Source of the DNA: Klebsiella electrica
GTDB taxonomy: Bacteria; Pseudomonadota; Gammaproteobacteria; Enterobacterales; Enterobacteriaceae
Length of the DNA: 64,000 nucleotides
Direction of reading: 5' to 3'
Assembly (NCBI RefSeq): GCF_006711645.1
Contig: NZ_CP041247.1
Span: forward strand, 2,108,001-2,172,000
The notes beneath the pieces were generated by a model. The model had not been told where the DNA came from. It searched no databases and was given only the letters and a program-made list of their open reading frames with translations. Each line of letters begins with the position of its first letter. The stretch's first letter is position 1. This document shows, one piece after another, positions 27,566-37,161 of this stretch. The position numbers were made by a program, and so were the translations under genes.

Positions 27566-28354
27566 ATGAAACCATTAATTCAGGTGCAGGCCGTCAGCCA
27601 GCGCTTTAATACCGCCAGCGGCGAATTTCTGGCCCTGCAAAACGTCTCTTTCGACATTTACGAAGGGGAGACCGTCAGTCTGATTGGCCACTCCGGCTGC
27701 GGGAAATCAACGCTGCTGAACCTGATTGCCGGCATTACCTTACCCACGGAAGGCGGGCTGCTGTGCGATAACCGCGAAATCGCCGGGCCGGGCCCCGAGC
27801 GCGCGGTGGTCTTTCAGAACCACTCCCTGCTGCCGTGGCTGACCTGCTTTGACAACGTGGCGCTGGCGGTCGACCAGGTTTTTCGCCGCACCATGAGCAA
27901 AGCCGAGCGCAAGGAGTGGATCGAACACAACCTTGAGCGGGTGCAAATGGGCCACGCGCTGCACAAGCGTCCGGGGGAGATCTCCGGCGGGATGAAGCAG
28001 CGGGTGGGGATTGCCAGGGCGCTGGCGATGAAGCCGAAAGTGCTGCTGCTGGATGAACCGTTTGGCGCGCTCGATGCCTTGACCCGCGCCCACTTGCAGG
28101 ATGCGGTGATGCAGATTCAGCAGGCGCTGAATACCACCATCGTGATGATTACCCATGATGTTGATGAGGCGGTACTGCTTTCTGACCGCGTGATGATGAT
28201 GACCAACGGCCCGGCGGCGACGGTGGGGGAGATTCTCGCCATCGATCTGCCCCGGCCGCGCAATCGCGTTCAGCTGGCGGATGACAGCCGTTATCACCAC
28301 CTGCGTCAGCAGATTCTCCATTTCCTCTACGAAAAACAGCCGAAGGCGGCGTAA
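27566..28354 (+). CDS. nasD: NasD, nitrate ABC transporter ATP-binding protein
   Basis: A 262-residue ABC ATPase energising NasE. Walker A GHSGCGKST (~38-46), Q-loop VFQNHSLLPWLT, signature ISGGMKQRVGIARAL (~140), Walker B VLLLDEPFGALDAL and the switch His in MITHDVDEA are all present. Related to NrtD and TauB/SsuB ATPases. Separated from nasC-nasB by nine bases. Confidence 0.96.
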   Translation: MKPLIQVQAVSQRFNTASGEFLALQNVSFDIYEGETVSLIGHSGCGKSTLLNLIAGITLPTEGGLLCDNREIAGPGPERAVVFQNHSLLPWLTCFDNVALAVDQVFRRTMSKAERKEWIEHNLERVQMGHALHKRPGEISGGMKQRVGIARALAMKPKVLLLDEPFGALDALTRAHLQDAVMQIQQALNTTIVMITHDVDEAVLLSDRVMMMTNGPAATVGEILAIDLPRPRNRVQLADDSRYHHLRQQILHFLYEKQPKAA

Positions 28355-28363
28355 GGGGCGGCG

Positions 28364-31300
28364 ATGAAGCGGCGACTGGTGATTATCGGCAATGGTATGG
28401 CGGCCACCCGGCTGGCGGAGACGCTGGTGGCGCGGGGGGGCGATAAATTTCAGATAGTGATTATCGGTGATGAACCCTGGCAGGCCTATAACCGTATCCA
28501 GCTGTCACCGGTACTGGGCGGGGAAAAAACGCTGGCGCAAACGCGACTGCTGCCTGAGGAGTGGTATCACCAGCACGGCGTGACGGTCCGCCGCGACGAA
28601 TCGGTGCTGGCGGTGGAGATGTCGACGCGAACGTTGCGCACCACGCGAGGCGAGCTGTCGTGGGATGAGCTGATCTTTGCCACCGGTTCACAGGCGTTCA
28701 TCCCGCCGTTGCCCGGCGTGGCGCTGCCGCACGTCTTTGCGTTTCGCACCTTTGCCGATGTGGCCGCCATTCTGGCAACCGGCGGCCCGGCGGTGGTGAT
28801 TGGCGGCGGGGTGCTCGGCGTCGAGGCTGCCGCCGCGTTACGACGTCATGGTGACAATGTCACTTTACTGCATCGCGGCGACCGGTTGATGGAACAGCAA
28901 ACCGATGCCTTTGCCGGTCAGCAGCTACAGCAACAGCTGGAGGCGCGAGGCATTCAGTGCGTCACGGACTGCGCGATCGCCGCGATTCGCGAGCACGAGG
29001 TTGTGCTGGAGGATGGCCGGACTTTTGCCGCCAGCCGCGTGGTGCTGGCGACCGGCGTGCGCCCCAACATTGAGCTGGCGCAGCGCAGCGGCGTCGATTG
29101 CCGACGCGGCATTGTGGTGGACCGCCAGATGGCGACCGCGCGGCCGGGAATTAGCGCCATCGGCGAATGTTGTGAAATTGATGGTCAGACCTGGGGGCTG
29201 GTCGCGCCCTGTCTGCGTCAGGCCGAGGTGCTGGCCGCGCGTTTATGTGGGGCGCCAGGCGCAGATTTTCACTGGCAGGACAGCGGCACTCGCCTGAAGG
29301 TCACGGGTATCGAGCTGTTCAGCGCCGGGGAATTACAGGCGACTGAGCAGGATGAGCTGTGGACCAGCTGGGACCCGCTGGCCCGCCACTACCGCCGTTT
29401 GCTGGTCCGTAACGACAAGCTGTGCGGCGTGTTATTGCTTGGCGACTGCGCAAATGCAGCGCCGTTAACGGCTCTGCTGGGCGAACGCGCATCAGCAGAC
29501 TGGCTTTTTGATCCTTCTTCAACGCAGCCGCGCGCTGCAGGACAAATCACGATGACAAAACCTGTTTTGGTGCTGGTCGGACACGGCATGGTCGGCCACC
29601 ATTTTCTTGAGCAATGCGTCAGCCGTAACCTGCATCAACAGTTTCGGATCGTGGTGTTTGGCGAAGAGCGTTACGCCGCCTACGACCGGGTGCATTTATC
29701 AGAATATTTTGCCGGGCGTAGCGCGGAATCGCTGTCGCTGGTGGAGGGCGATTTCTTCGCCCGGCACGGAATCGAACTGCGGCTGTCTGAGACGATTGCC
29801 GCCATTGACCGTGAGGCGCGGGTGGTACGCGATGCCAGCGGCCATGAAACCCACTGGGATAAACTGGTGCTGGCGACCGGCTCATATCCCTTCGTGCCGC
29901 CGGTGCCGGGCCACGATCAGGAGGGGTGTTTTGTGTATCGTACCCTCGACGACCTCGACCGTATTGCCGCCTGCGCCGGCCGCGCAAAACGCGGGGTGGT
30001 GATTGGCGGCGGCCTGCTGGGGCTGGAGGCCGCCAACGCGCTCAGGCAACTGGGGCTGGAAACCCACGTGGTGGAGTTCGCGCCGCATCTGATGGCGGTC
30101 CAGCTGGATAGCCCGGGCGCCGCGATGCTGCGGGAGAAAATCAATGATCTTGGCGTCGGGGTGCACACCAGCAAATCGACGCAGGCTATCGTACGCGATG
30201 CTGACGGCCTGGTGCTGAACTTCGCCGATGGCGAATCGCTGGCCACCGATATGGTGGTTTTTTCCGCCGGGATTCGCCCGCAGGATACGCTGGCGCGTGG
30301 CAGCGGACTGACGGTGGGCGAACGCGGTGGGATCGTTATCGATGATCAGTGTCGCACCTCCGATCCGCAGGTGCTGGCGATTGGTGAATGCGCCCTGTGG
30401 CAGAACAAAATCTATGGCCTGGTGGCACCGGGCTATCAGATGGCGAGAACGGCGGCGGCAATGCTGGCCGGAGAAGAAGCGAGTTTTAGCGGTGCCGATA
30501 TGAGCACCAAACTGAAACTGCTGGGCATCGATGTGGCCTCTTTCGGCGATGCCCAGGGACGCACGCCCGGTAGCCAGAGCTACCAGTGGACGGACGGCCC
30601 GGGGCAAATCTATAAGAAAATTGTCGTCTGCCAGCAGAGTAAAACGCTGCTGGGCGGCGTACTGGTGGGCGATGCCAGCGATTACGCCACGCTGCTACAA
30701 ATGATGTTGAACGCGATGGCGCTGCCCGCGCGCCCGGAAAGCCTGATTCTGCCCGCGCTGGAGGGGAGTGCGCCAAAAGCGCTGGGCGTAGCGGCGCTGC
30801 CGGACAGCGCGCAGATCTGCTCGTGCCACAACGTCAGTAAAGGGGACATCTGCGCGGCGGTTAATCATGGCGCCGGTGATATGGCGGCGATAAAAAGCTG
30901 CACCAAAGCCGCCACCGGTTGCGGTGGATGCAGCGCGCTGGTCAAGCAGGTGATGGAATATCAGCTCTCGGCGCAGGGCGTGGAAGTGAAAAAAGATATC
31001 TGCGAACACTTTCCGTGGTCGCGTCAGGAGATCTATCACCTCGTGCGCGTGAACCATATCCGCACCTTTGATCAGCTGATTAGTCGTTACGGTCAGGGAC
31101 ACGGCTGCGAAATCTGTAAGCCGCTGGTGGCTTCAGTTCTGGCCTCCTGCTGGAATGAATACCTGCTGAAACCGGCGCATTTGCCGCTACAAGATACCAA
31201 TGACCGCTACTTCGCCAATATTCAGAAAGATGGCACCTATTCAGTGGTCCCGCGTATGGCGGCAGGCGAAGTGACCCCGGACGGGCTGATTGCCATCGGC

Positions 31301-32425
31301 CAGATTGCCAAACGCTACCAGCTGTACAGCAAAATTACCGGCGGCCAGCGGATCGATCTGTTTGGCGCCCGGCTCGAAGCTCTGCCGGCCATCTGGCGCG
31401 AGCTGGCGGAGGCCGGTTTTGAAACCGGTCACGCCTACGGCAAGTCGCTGCGCACGGTGAAATCCTGCGTCGGCTCGACCTGGTGTCGCTACGGCGTGCA
31501 GGACTCGACGGCGCTGGCGGTGACGCTTGAACATCGTTACAAGGGGCTGCGTGCGCCGCACAAGATTAAAATGGCGGTCTCCGGCTGTACCCGCGAATGC
31601 GCCGAGGCGCAGGGGAAAGATATCGGGGTGATTGCCACGGAAAAAGGCTGGAATCTCTACGTCTGCGGCAACGGCGGGATGAAGCCGCGCCATGGCGATC
31701 TGTTTGCCAGCGACATCGACGACGCGACGCTGATCCGCACGGTTGATCGGCTGCTGATGTTCTATATCCGCACTGCCGACCGACTACAGCGAACCAGTAC
31801 GTGGATGGATAACCTCGAAGGCGGAATCGACTACCTGCGCGAGGTGATCCTCGAAGACAGCCTCGGGATCGGCGAAGAGCTGGAGCAGGAGATGGCGCGG
31901 GTGGTGGAAAGCTACCAGTGCGAATGGCAGACCACGCTGAACGATCCGCAGCGGCTGGCGCTGTTCCGGTCTTATGTTAACAGCGACCAGCCGGATGACG
32001 CCGTGCAGCGGCAAATGTTACGCGGCCAGCCGCAGCCGGTCGTCGCGCCGGTGCACCGCGAAGGCGAGGCGTCGGCTCGTCCGTGGCAGGCCATTTGCAA
32101 TCTGGAGGCGATTCCCGCGCAGGCCGGGATCGGCGCGCGGTTGGGCGAGCGTCAGATTGCGCTGTTCCGTTTTGGCGAACAGGTTTATGCCCTCGACAAC
32201 CTGGAGCCCGGTAGCGACGCCAACGTGCTGTCGCGCGGCATACTGGGCGATGCTGGCGGGGAGCCGATTGTCATTTCGCCGCTGTATAAACACCGTATCC
32301 GGCTGCGCGACGGGCGCCCCAGCGATGGCGGTGAACCGATGGTCCGCGCCTGGCCGGTGAAGGTCGAAAACGGCACGGTGTGGGTAGGCAATCAGCTTCT
32401 GCTGGCGCGCGCGGAGGCCTCCTGA
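28364..32425 (+). CDS. nasB: NasC-NasB fusion: nitrate-reductase flavoprotein joined to assimilatory nitrite reductase
   Basis: One open frame of 1353 codons. Residues 1-~396 are NasC, an FAD/NADH oxidoreductase (IIGNGMAATR; FATGSQAF; VVIGGGVLGVEAAA) that passes electrons to nitrate reductase NasA. Residues ~397-1353 (957 residues, to my memory the length of K. oxytoca NasB) are a complete nitrite reductase: a second FAD/NADH module (LVLVGHGMVGHHF), BFD-type 2Fe-2S segments (CSCHNVSKGD; GCEICKP), the siroheme/4Fe-4S part with SCVGSTWC and SGCTREC, and a C-terminal NirD-like Rieske-fold domain (~1225-1345) that lacks the Cys/His cluster ligands. M5al-type operons are described with separate nasC and nasB. 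A ribosome site and ATG remain at the junction, so separate NasB could still be made. Overlaps nasA by one base. Confidence 0.9.
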   Translation: MKRRLVIIGNGMAATRLAETLVARGGDKFQIVIIGDEPWQAYNRIQLSPVLGGEKTLAQTRLLPEEWYHQHGVTVRRDESVLAVEMSTRTLRTTRGELSWDELIFATGSQAFIPPLPGVALPHVFAFRTFADVAAILATGGPAVVIGGGVLGVEAAAALRRHGDNVTLLHRGDRLMEQQTDAFAGQQLQQQLEARGIQCVTDCAIAAIREHEVVLEDGRTFAASRVVLATGVRPNIELAQRSGVDCRRGIVVDRQMATARPGISAIGECCEIDGQTWGLVAPCLRQAEVLAARLCGAPGADFHWQDSGTRLKVTGIELFSAGELQATEQDELWTSWDPLARHYRRLLVRNDKLCGVLLLGDCANAAPLTALLGERASADWLFDPSSTQPRAAGQITMTKPVLVLVGHGMVGHHFLEQCVSRNLHQQFRIVVFGEERYAAYDRVHLSEYFAGRSAESLSLVEGDFFARHGIELRLSETIAAIDREARVVRDASGHETHWDKLVLATGSYPFVPPVPGHDQEGCFVYRTLDDLDRIAACAGRAKRGVVIGGGLLGLEAANALRQLGLETHVVEFAPHLMAVQLDSPGAAMLREKINDLGVGVHTSKSTQAIVRDADGLVLNFADGESLATDMVVFSAGIRPQDTLARGSGLTVGERGGIVIDDQCRTSDPQVLAIGECALWQNKIYGLVAPGYQMARTAAAMLAGEEASFSGADMSTKLKLLGIDVASFGDAQGRTPGSQSYQWTDGPGQIYKKIVVCQQSKTLLGGVLVGDASDYATLLQMMLNAMALPARPESLILPALEGSAPKALGVAALPDSAQICSCHNVSKGDICAAVNHGAGDMAAIKSCTKAATGCGGCSALVKQVMEYQLSAQGVEVKKDICEHFPWSRQEIYHLVRVNHIRTFDQLISRYGQGHGCEICKPLVASVLASCWNEYLLKPAHLPLQDTNDRYFANIQKDGTYSVVPRMAAGEVTPDGLIAIGQIAKRYQLYSKITGGQRIDLFGARLEALPAIWRELAEAGFETGHAYGKSLRTVKSCVGSTWCRYGVQDSTALAVTLEHRYKGLRAPHKIKMAVSGCTRECAEAQGKDIGVIATEKGWNLYVCGNGGMKPRHGDLFASDIDDATLIRTVDRLLMFYIRTADRLQRTSTWMDNLEGGIDYLREVILEDSLGIGEELEQEMARVVESYQCEWQTTLNDPQRLALFRSYVNSDQPDDAVQRQMLRGQPQPVVAPVHREGEASARPWQAICNLEAIPAQAGIGARLGERQIALFRFGEQVYALDNLEPGSDANVLSRGILGDAGGEPIVISPLYKHRIRLRDGRPSDGGEPMVRAWPVKVENGTVWVGNQLLLARAEAS
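29539..29554 (+). promoter_or_regulatory. Internal ribosome site and ATG at the NasC/NasB junction
   Basis: AGGA (29539-29542) stands 9 bases before an in-frame ATG (29552-29554) that begins the NasB sequence MTKPVLVLVG. The ATG is part of ATGA. This looks like a preserved start of a once-separate nasB and could initiate a 957-residue product alongside the fusion. Confidence 0.5.
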
Positions 32426-35025
32426 TGGATGAAATCCGCACCACCTGTCCCTATTGCGGCGTGGGCTGCGGCGTGCTAGCGCGAAGGGCAGAAAATGGCC
32501 TGGTCAGCGTGCGCGGCGATGAGCAGCATCCGGCAAACCTGGGACGTCTGTGCGTCAAAGGCGCGGCGCTCGGAGAAACCACCGGCCTGGAGAGGCGCTT
32601 GCTGCGACCGGAGCTGGAGGGGGAGCCGGTCAGTTGGTCACAGGCGCTGACGGCCGCCGGTAGCCGACTGCGGCAAATCATTGAGCAACACGGGCCGCAG
32701 GCGGTGGCATTTTATGCCTCCGGGCAGCTGCTTACCGAGGACTACTACGCGGCGAATAAGCTGATGAAGGGGTTTATCGGCGCCGCCAATATCGATACCA
32801 ACTCCCGTCTCTGTATGTCCTCGGCGGTGACCGGCTATAAGCGCGCCTTTGGCGCCGACGTGGTGCCGTGCAGCTACGAGGATGTGGAAAACAGCGATCT
32901 GGTGGTGCTGGTGGGGTCGAACGCGGCCTGGGCGCATCCGGTGCTGTATCAGCGGCTGGTGCAGGCGAAACGGGATAATCCGCAGATGAAAGTGGTGGTG
33001 ATTGATCCGCGCCGAACCGCCACCTGCGATATCGCCGATAGCCACCTGGCGGTTGCGCCCGGCAGCGATGGCGGGCTGTTTGTCGGTTTACTGAGGGCGA
33101 TTGCCGGGGCTGGCGCGCTGACCGGCGATTTTCACGACCAGACGCAGGCGCTGGCCGCCGCCGCAGCCTGGGACACGGCGCGGGTGGCCGAATTCTGCGG
33201 GCTGGAGGTCGAGCAGGTCGCCGGGTTCTATCGCGACTTCATCGCCGCACCGCGGGCGATAACGCTCTACACCATGGGGATCAATCAGTCGGCCAGCGGC
33301 AGCGACAAGTGTAATGCCATTATTAACGTCCACCTGGCCTGCGGGAAATACGGGCGTTCGGGCTGCGGGCCGTTTTCGCTGACCGGACAGCCAAATGCGA
33401 TGGGCGGCCGCGAGGTGGGCGGCCTGGCAACGATGCTGGCCGCTCATATGCATTTTGAGCCGCAGGATCTGCACCGGCTGTCGCGCTTTTGGGGCAGCGA
33501 ACGGCTGGCGCAGACGCCGGGATTGACGGCGGTGGAGCTGTTTGCCGCCATTGGCCGCGGCGAGGTGAAAGCGGTGTGGATTATGGGCACTAACCCGGTA
33601 GTGTCGTTACCGGACAGTCTGGCCGTCAGCCAGGCGCTGGCCGGATGCCCGCTGGTGATCGTCTCCGAGGTGAGCGCCAGAACGGATACGGCAGCGTTTG
33701 CCCATATTCGTTTCCCGGCGCTGGCGTGGGGAGAAAAAAATGGCACCGTTACCAACTCGGAGCGGCGTATTTCCCGCCAGCGCAGCTTTCTGCCGCCGCC
33801 GGGAGAAGCCAAAGCCGACTGGTGGATAATCGCTCGCGTGGCTGAACAGCTCGGCTTTGGCGCGGCCTTTGCCTGGCGCCATCCGCATGAGATCTTCAGC
33901 GAGCATGCCGCGCTTTCGGGGTTTGAAAATGACGGCCAGCGGGCGTTCGATATCGGCGGGCTGGCGGAGCTCAGCCGTGAGGAGTGGGACAACCTGGCGC
34001 CGGTTCGCTGGCCGGTCAGCCGCAGCGGCGCCGCTCTCGATTTACAGCGCGGCTGGCACGGCGATGGTAAATTGCGCATGGTGCCGGTGACCCCCCAGGC
34101 CACGCGCGCCGTGACCGACGCCTTTTATCCGCTGATCCTCAATAGCGGCCGTATTCGCGATCAGTGGCACACCATGACCCGTACCGGTAGCGTGCCGCGT
34201 CTGATGCAGCATATTGCCGAACCGGTCGTTGAGGTCGCGCCAGCGGATGCCCGACGTTTGCAACTGCGCGAGGGAGAACTGGCGCGAATCTGGTCGCGCA
34301 ACGGCGTGATGGTGGCTAAAACGGTGGTCAGCCGCGGGCAGCGCCCAGGCTCACTGTTTGTGCCGATGCACTGGAATAATCAGTTTGCCCGCCGGGGAAG
34401 GGTCAACGATCTGCTGTCGGCGGTGACGGATCCCTGGTCCGGACAGCCGGAGAGCAAACAGGCGGCGGTGGCGATTGCCCCCTGGCGTCCCGCCTGGCAC
34501 GGGGAACTGTTTTGTCGCCAGCCGGTTCCGCTGCCGGCTGCCGTCCACTGGCGTCGGCGGGCGGCGCGGGCGGTAAACCATCTCTCTTTAGCCGGAGAAC
34601 ACCCTTCGCAGGAATGGCTAACCGAATGGTGTCATCAGCAGGAGTGGCAGATGCAAACGGCGCGCGCCGGGACGACATGGAGCCTGCTGGCCTGGCGTGA
34701 GGGTCAGCTGATGTTGGGCTGGTGGTGCGATATCGGCGAGCCGGTAATCGATGCCGGGTGGATAGCCGACGCGTTTCTCTCGCCCCCGGAAACGCCCACG
34801 CATCGTCACGCGCTGCTCAGCGGGAAAAAAAGCGGCGAGACGGCGCCCACGGGACGGATCGTATGCAGTTGCCTGAGCGTTGGCGAACGCGCGATCGGTG
34901 AGGCTATCGCGAACGGTTGCCGCACGGTTGGTGAACTGGGCAAGGTGCTGAAATGCGGTACCAACTGCGGCTCTTGTATTCCCGAACTCAAAGCGCTGCT
35001 GGCAGAGGCGCAGATACGGGCCTGA
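32425..35025 (+). CDS. nasA: NasA, assimilatory nitrate reductase catalytic subunit
   Basis: A cytoplasmic molybdopterin (bis-MGD) enzyme of 866 residues reducing nitrate to nitrite. ATG 32425 overlaps the preceding stop (TGATG). The N-terminal 4Fe-4S site is TCPYCGVGCGVL with a following Cys in LGRLCVKGAAL; the Mo active-site region has NTNSRLCMSSA-like DTNSRLCMSSAVTGYK, whose Cys is the likely Mo ligand; SGRIRDQWHTMTRTG marks the C-terminal MGD domain. Unlike periplasmic NapA it has no signal peptide and ends in a BFD-type 2Fe-2S domain (VCSCLSVGERAI, CGTNCGSCIPE, ~810-860) that accepts electrons from NasC. Last gene of the operon. Confidence 0.97.
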   Translation: MDEIRTTCPYCGVGCGVLARRAENGLVSVRGDEQHPANLGRLCVKGAALGETTGLERRLLRPELEGEPVSWSQALTAAGSRLRQIIEQHGPQAVAFYASGQLLTEDYYAANKLMKGFIGAANIDTNSRLCMSSAVTGYKRAFGADVVPCSYEDVENSDLVVLVGSNAAWAHPVLYQRLVQAKRDNPQMKVVVIDPRRTATCDIADSHLAVAPGSDGGLFVGLLRAIAGAGALTGDFHDQTQALAAAAAWDTARVAEFCGLEVEQVAGFYRDFIAAPRAITLYTMGINQSASGSDKCNAIINVHLACGKYGRSGCGPFSLTGQPNAMGGREVGGLATMLAAHMHFEPQDLHRLSRFWGSERLAQTPGLTAVELFAAIGRGEVKAVWIMGTNPVVSLPDSLAVSQALAGCPLVIVSEVSARTDTAAFAHIRFPALAWGEKNGTVTNSERRISRQRSFLPPPGEAKADWWIIARVAEQLGFGAAFAWRHPHEIFSEHAALSGFENDGQRAFDIGGLAELSREEWDNLAPVRWPVSRSGAALDLQRGWHGDGKLRMVPVTPQATRAVTDAFYPLILNSGRIRDQWHTMTRTGSVPRLMQHIAEPVVEVAPADARRLQLREGELARIWSRNGVMVAKTVVSRGQRPGSLFVPMHWNNQFARRGRVNDLLSAVTDPWSGQPESKQAAVAIAPWRPAWHGELFCRQPVPLPAAVHWRRRAARAVNHLSLAGEHPSQEWLTEWCHQQEWQMQTARAGTTWSLLAWREGQLMLGWWCDIGEPVIDAGWIADAFLSPPETPTHRHALLSGKKSGETAPTGRIVCSCLSVGERAIGEAIANGCRTVGELGKVLKCGTNCGSCIPELKALLAEAQIRA

Positions 35026-35127
35026 GTTCGGGATATTCCTGGAATTGCCCTCAGAGCTGCCGGAGAGGGCAAAAAACGGTAAACTTAAAGACTGTCATAT
35101 TCTTCGTGAGCCAATGTAACCCATTTA

Positions 35128-36504
35128 ATGCCTTCGTCGTACCGCGTCCCCCCACTCCTTGCGCTACTCTTGCTGCTGGCAAGCGTTCCTGCCCGTGCCC
35201 TGCAGGGAAACACGGCGTTCAGTGAAAAACAGGCGGCGCTGCCGGATTTGGGGATTGCGCCGCAGGTGGATGATGACGCCCGGCATTTTGCCGAAGTGGC
35301 GAAAAAGTTTGGCGAGGCCAGCATGAGCGATAATGGCCTGACGACCGGTGAACAGGCGCGAATGCTGGCTATCGGCAAGCTTGGCAACGAGCTGAGTCAT
35401 CAACTGGAAAACTGGCTCTCGCCGTGGGGCAATGCCAGCGTCGATCTGCGGGTGGATAAAGAAGGCCGCTTCACCGGCACGCAGGGCAACTGGTTTATCC
35501 CGCTGCAGGATAATGGCCAGTATCTGACCTGGAATCAGTATTCCGTCAGCCAGCGGCAAAACGATCTGGTGGGCAACATCGGGCTGGGACAGCGCTGGCG
35601 CAGGGGAGACTGGCTGCTGGGCTATAACTCGTTCTACGACAAAGTGCTGGGTGACAGCATGGCGCGAGGCAGTATTGGCGCTGAAGCCTGGGGCGAATAT
35701 TTGCGCCTGTCGGCCAACTATTATCATCCCGTCGGCAGCTGGCAGCGTGGCGATAGCCTGACCCAGGAACAGCGGATGGCGAGCGGCTACGATGTCACCG
35801 CCCAGGCGCGGCTACCGTTCTATCAGCATATTAATACCAGCGTCAGCGTCGAGCAGTATTTTGGCGATAGCGTCGACCTGTTCCATTCCGGTACCGGCTA
35901 CCGGAATCCGGTGGCGGTGTCGGTGGGGCTGAACTATACCCCGGTGCCGCTCGTGACCATGACCGCAAAGCATAAACAGGGTGAAAGCGGGCTCAGTCAA
36001 AACAATGTCGGTCTGAATCTGAACTATCGTTTTGGCGTGCCGCTTAAACAGCAGCTGGCGGCCGATGAGGTGGCGGTCAGCCGCTCCTTGCGCGGCAGTC
36101 GTTACGACAGCCCGGAGCGCGATCATGTGCCGGTGGTCGAGTATCGTCAGCGTAAATCGCTGTCGGTCTACCTGGCGACGCCGCCGTGGGATTTACAGCC
36201 GGGGGAGACGGTGCAACTGAAGCTACAAATTCGTAGCCTGCATGGGATAAAATCGCTGAAATGGCAAGGTGATACGCAAGCGCTGAGCTTAACGTCTCCC
36301 GTCGATGCCAACAGCCCGGACGGCTGGAGCGTGATTCTTCCGGCCTGGAACAGCGAGCCGGGAGCGAGCAATCTGTGGCACCTGTCGGTAGTGGTGGAAG
36401 ACAAAACGGGTCAGCGCGTTTCATCCAATGAGATCGCGCTGGCGCTGAGCGAGCCGTTGGTCAAATTCCCGGCCGACGGCGTCAGTTGGGGAAATATGCC
36501 TTAG
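35128..36504 (+). CDS. ychO: Inverse autotransporter-type invasin-like protein YchO
   Basis: A 458-residue outer-membrane protein of the intimin/invasin family. A signal peptide (hydrophobic [15 protein letters not shown], cleavage ~25) is followed by a helical periplasmic linker and the inverse autotransporter beta-barrel (~95-320; [41 protein letters not shown]). Residues ~345-450 are one Ig-like domain; the long adhesive passenger of true invasins is missing, as in E. coli YchO. It ends in a 4-base convergent overlap with narL. It separates the nas and nar clusters. Confidence 0.92.
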   Translation: MPSSYRVPPLLALLLLLASVPARALQGNTAFSEKQAALPDLGIAPQVDDDARHFAEVAKKFGEASMSDNGLTTGEQARMLAIGKLGNELSHQLENWLSPWGNASVDLRVDKEGRFTGTQGNWFIPLQDNGQYLTWNQYSVSQRQNDLVGNIGLGQRWRRGDWLLGYNSFYDKVLGDSMARGSIGAEAWGEYLRLSANYYHPVGSWQRGDSLTQEQRMASGYDVTAQARLPFYQHINTSVSVEQYFGDSVDLFHSGTGYRNPVAVSVGLNYTPVPLVTMTAKHKQGESGLSQNNVGLNLNYRFGVPLKQQLAADEVAVSRSLRGSRYDSPERDHVPVVEYRQRKSLSVYLATPPWDLQPGETVQLKLQIRSLHGIKSLKWQGDTQALSLTSPVDANSPDGWSVILPAWNSEPGASNLWHLSVVVEDKTGQRVSSNEIALALSEPLVKFPADGVSWGNMP

Positions 36505-37151
36505 AAAATCCGCTCCTGATGGACCCATACCGCCGCTTCAACGCGTGATTTCAGCTTCATTTTCTTCAGCATATGCTTAACGTGCACCTTGACGGTACTT
36601 TCGGTTATCTCCAGACGACGGGCGATCATTTTGTTCGGCAGTCCCTGGGCAATCAGCTTGAGAATATCCCGTTCGCGCGGCGTCAGCTGGCTGATATCGC
36701 GGTCTGACGTGGCGCGGTTGGCGCGCAGGCTGGCTGCCAGCACCGGCGTGAGCGCTTCGCTGAGAACCATCTCGCCCGCCGCGGCCTGCTGCAACGCTTT
36801 TAACAGATCTTCTGGCTCCATGTCTTTCAACAGGTAGCCGTCGGCGCCGCGTTTGAGGGCGGTGACCACATCTTCTTCGTGGTTAGAGACGCTGAAGACC
36901 ACGATTCGACCGGAGAGCGACTTTTCGCGCAGCTTGTCGAGGGTTTCCAGTCCGTTCATGCCGGGCATGTTGAGATCCAGCAGGATCAGGTCGGGATCCA
37001 GCGTCTCAGCGAGGGCGATACCTTGTTCACCGTTACTGGCCTCGCCAATAACCTGAATATCGCTGGCCATACTGACGAGCTGTTTTACGCCGGTGCGCAG
37101 CATCGGGTGATCGTCAATGAGAAGGATGGTTGCCCGCTCCTGTTGACTCAT
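36501..37151 (-). CDS. narL: Nitrate/nitrite response regulator NarL
   Basis: A 216-residue response regulator phosphorylated by NarX. The receiver domain has the acidic pair IDDH (~13-16), the phospho-Asp in [13 protein letters not shown] (~59) and the conserved Lys in [11 protein letters not shown]. The C-terminal LuxR/FixJ-type helix-turn-helix ([29 protein letters not shown]) binds TACYYMT heptamers, several of which lie before narK and narG. Begins 10 bases after narX in the same operon; its stop overlaps the convergent ychO stop. Confidence 0.98.
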   Translation of the reverse strand: MSQQERATILLIDDHPMLRTGVKQLVSMASDIQVIGEASNGEQGIALAETLDPDLILLDLNMPGMNGLETLDKLREKSLSGRIVVFSVSNHEEDVVTALKRGADGYLLKDMEPEDLLKALQQAAAGEMVLSEALTPVLAASLRANRATSDRDISQLTPRERDILKLIAQGLPNKMIARRLEITESTVKVHVKHMLKKMKLKSRVEAAVWVHQERIF

Positions 37152-37161
37152 AGGGTTCTCC

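Noticed and set aside
35043..35080. GCCCTC/GAGGGC stem after nasA considered as terminator
   Set aside because: It is followed by A residues rather than T residues on the plus strand, so it is not a standard intrinsic terminator for nasA.
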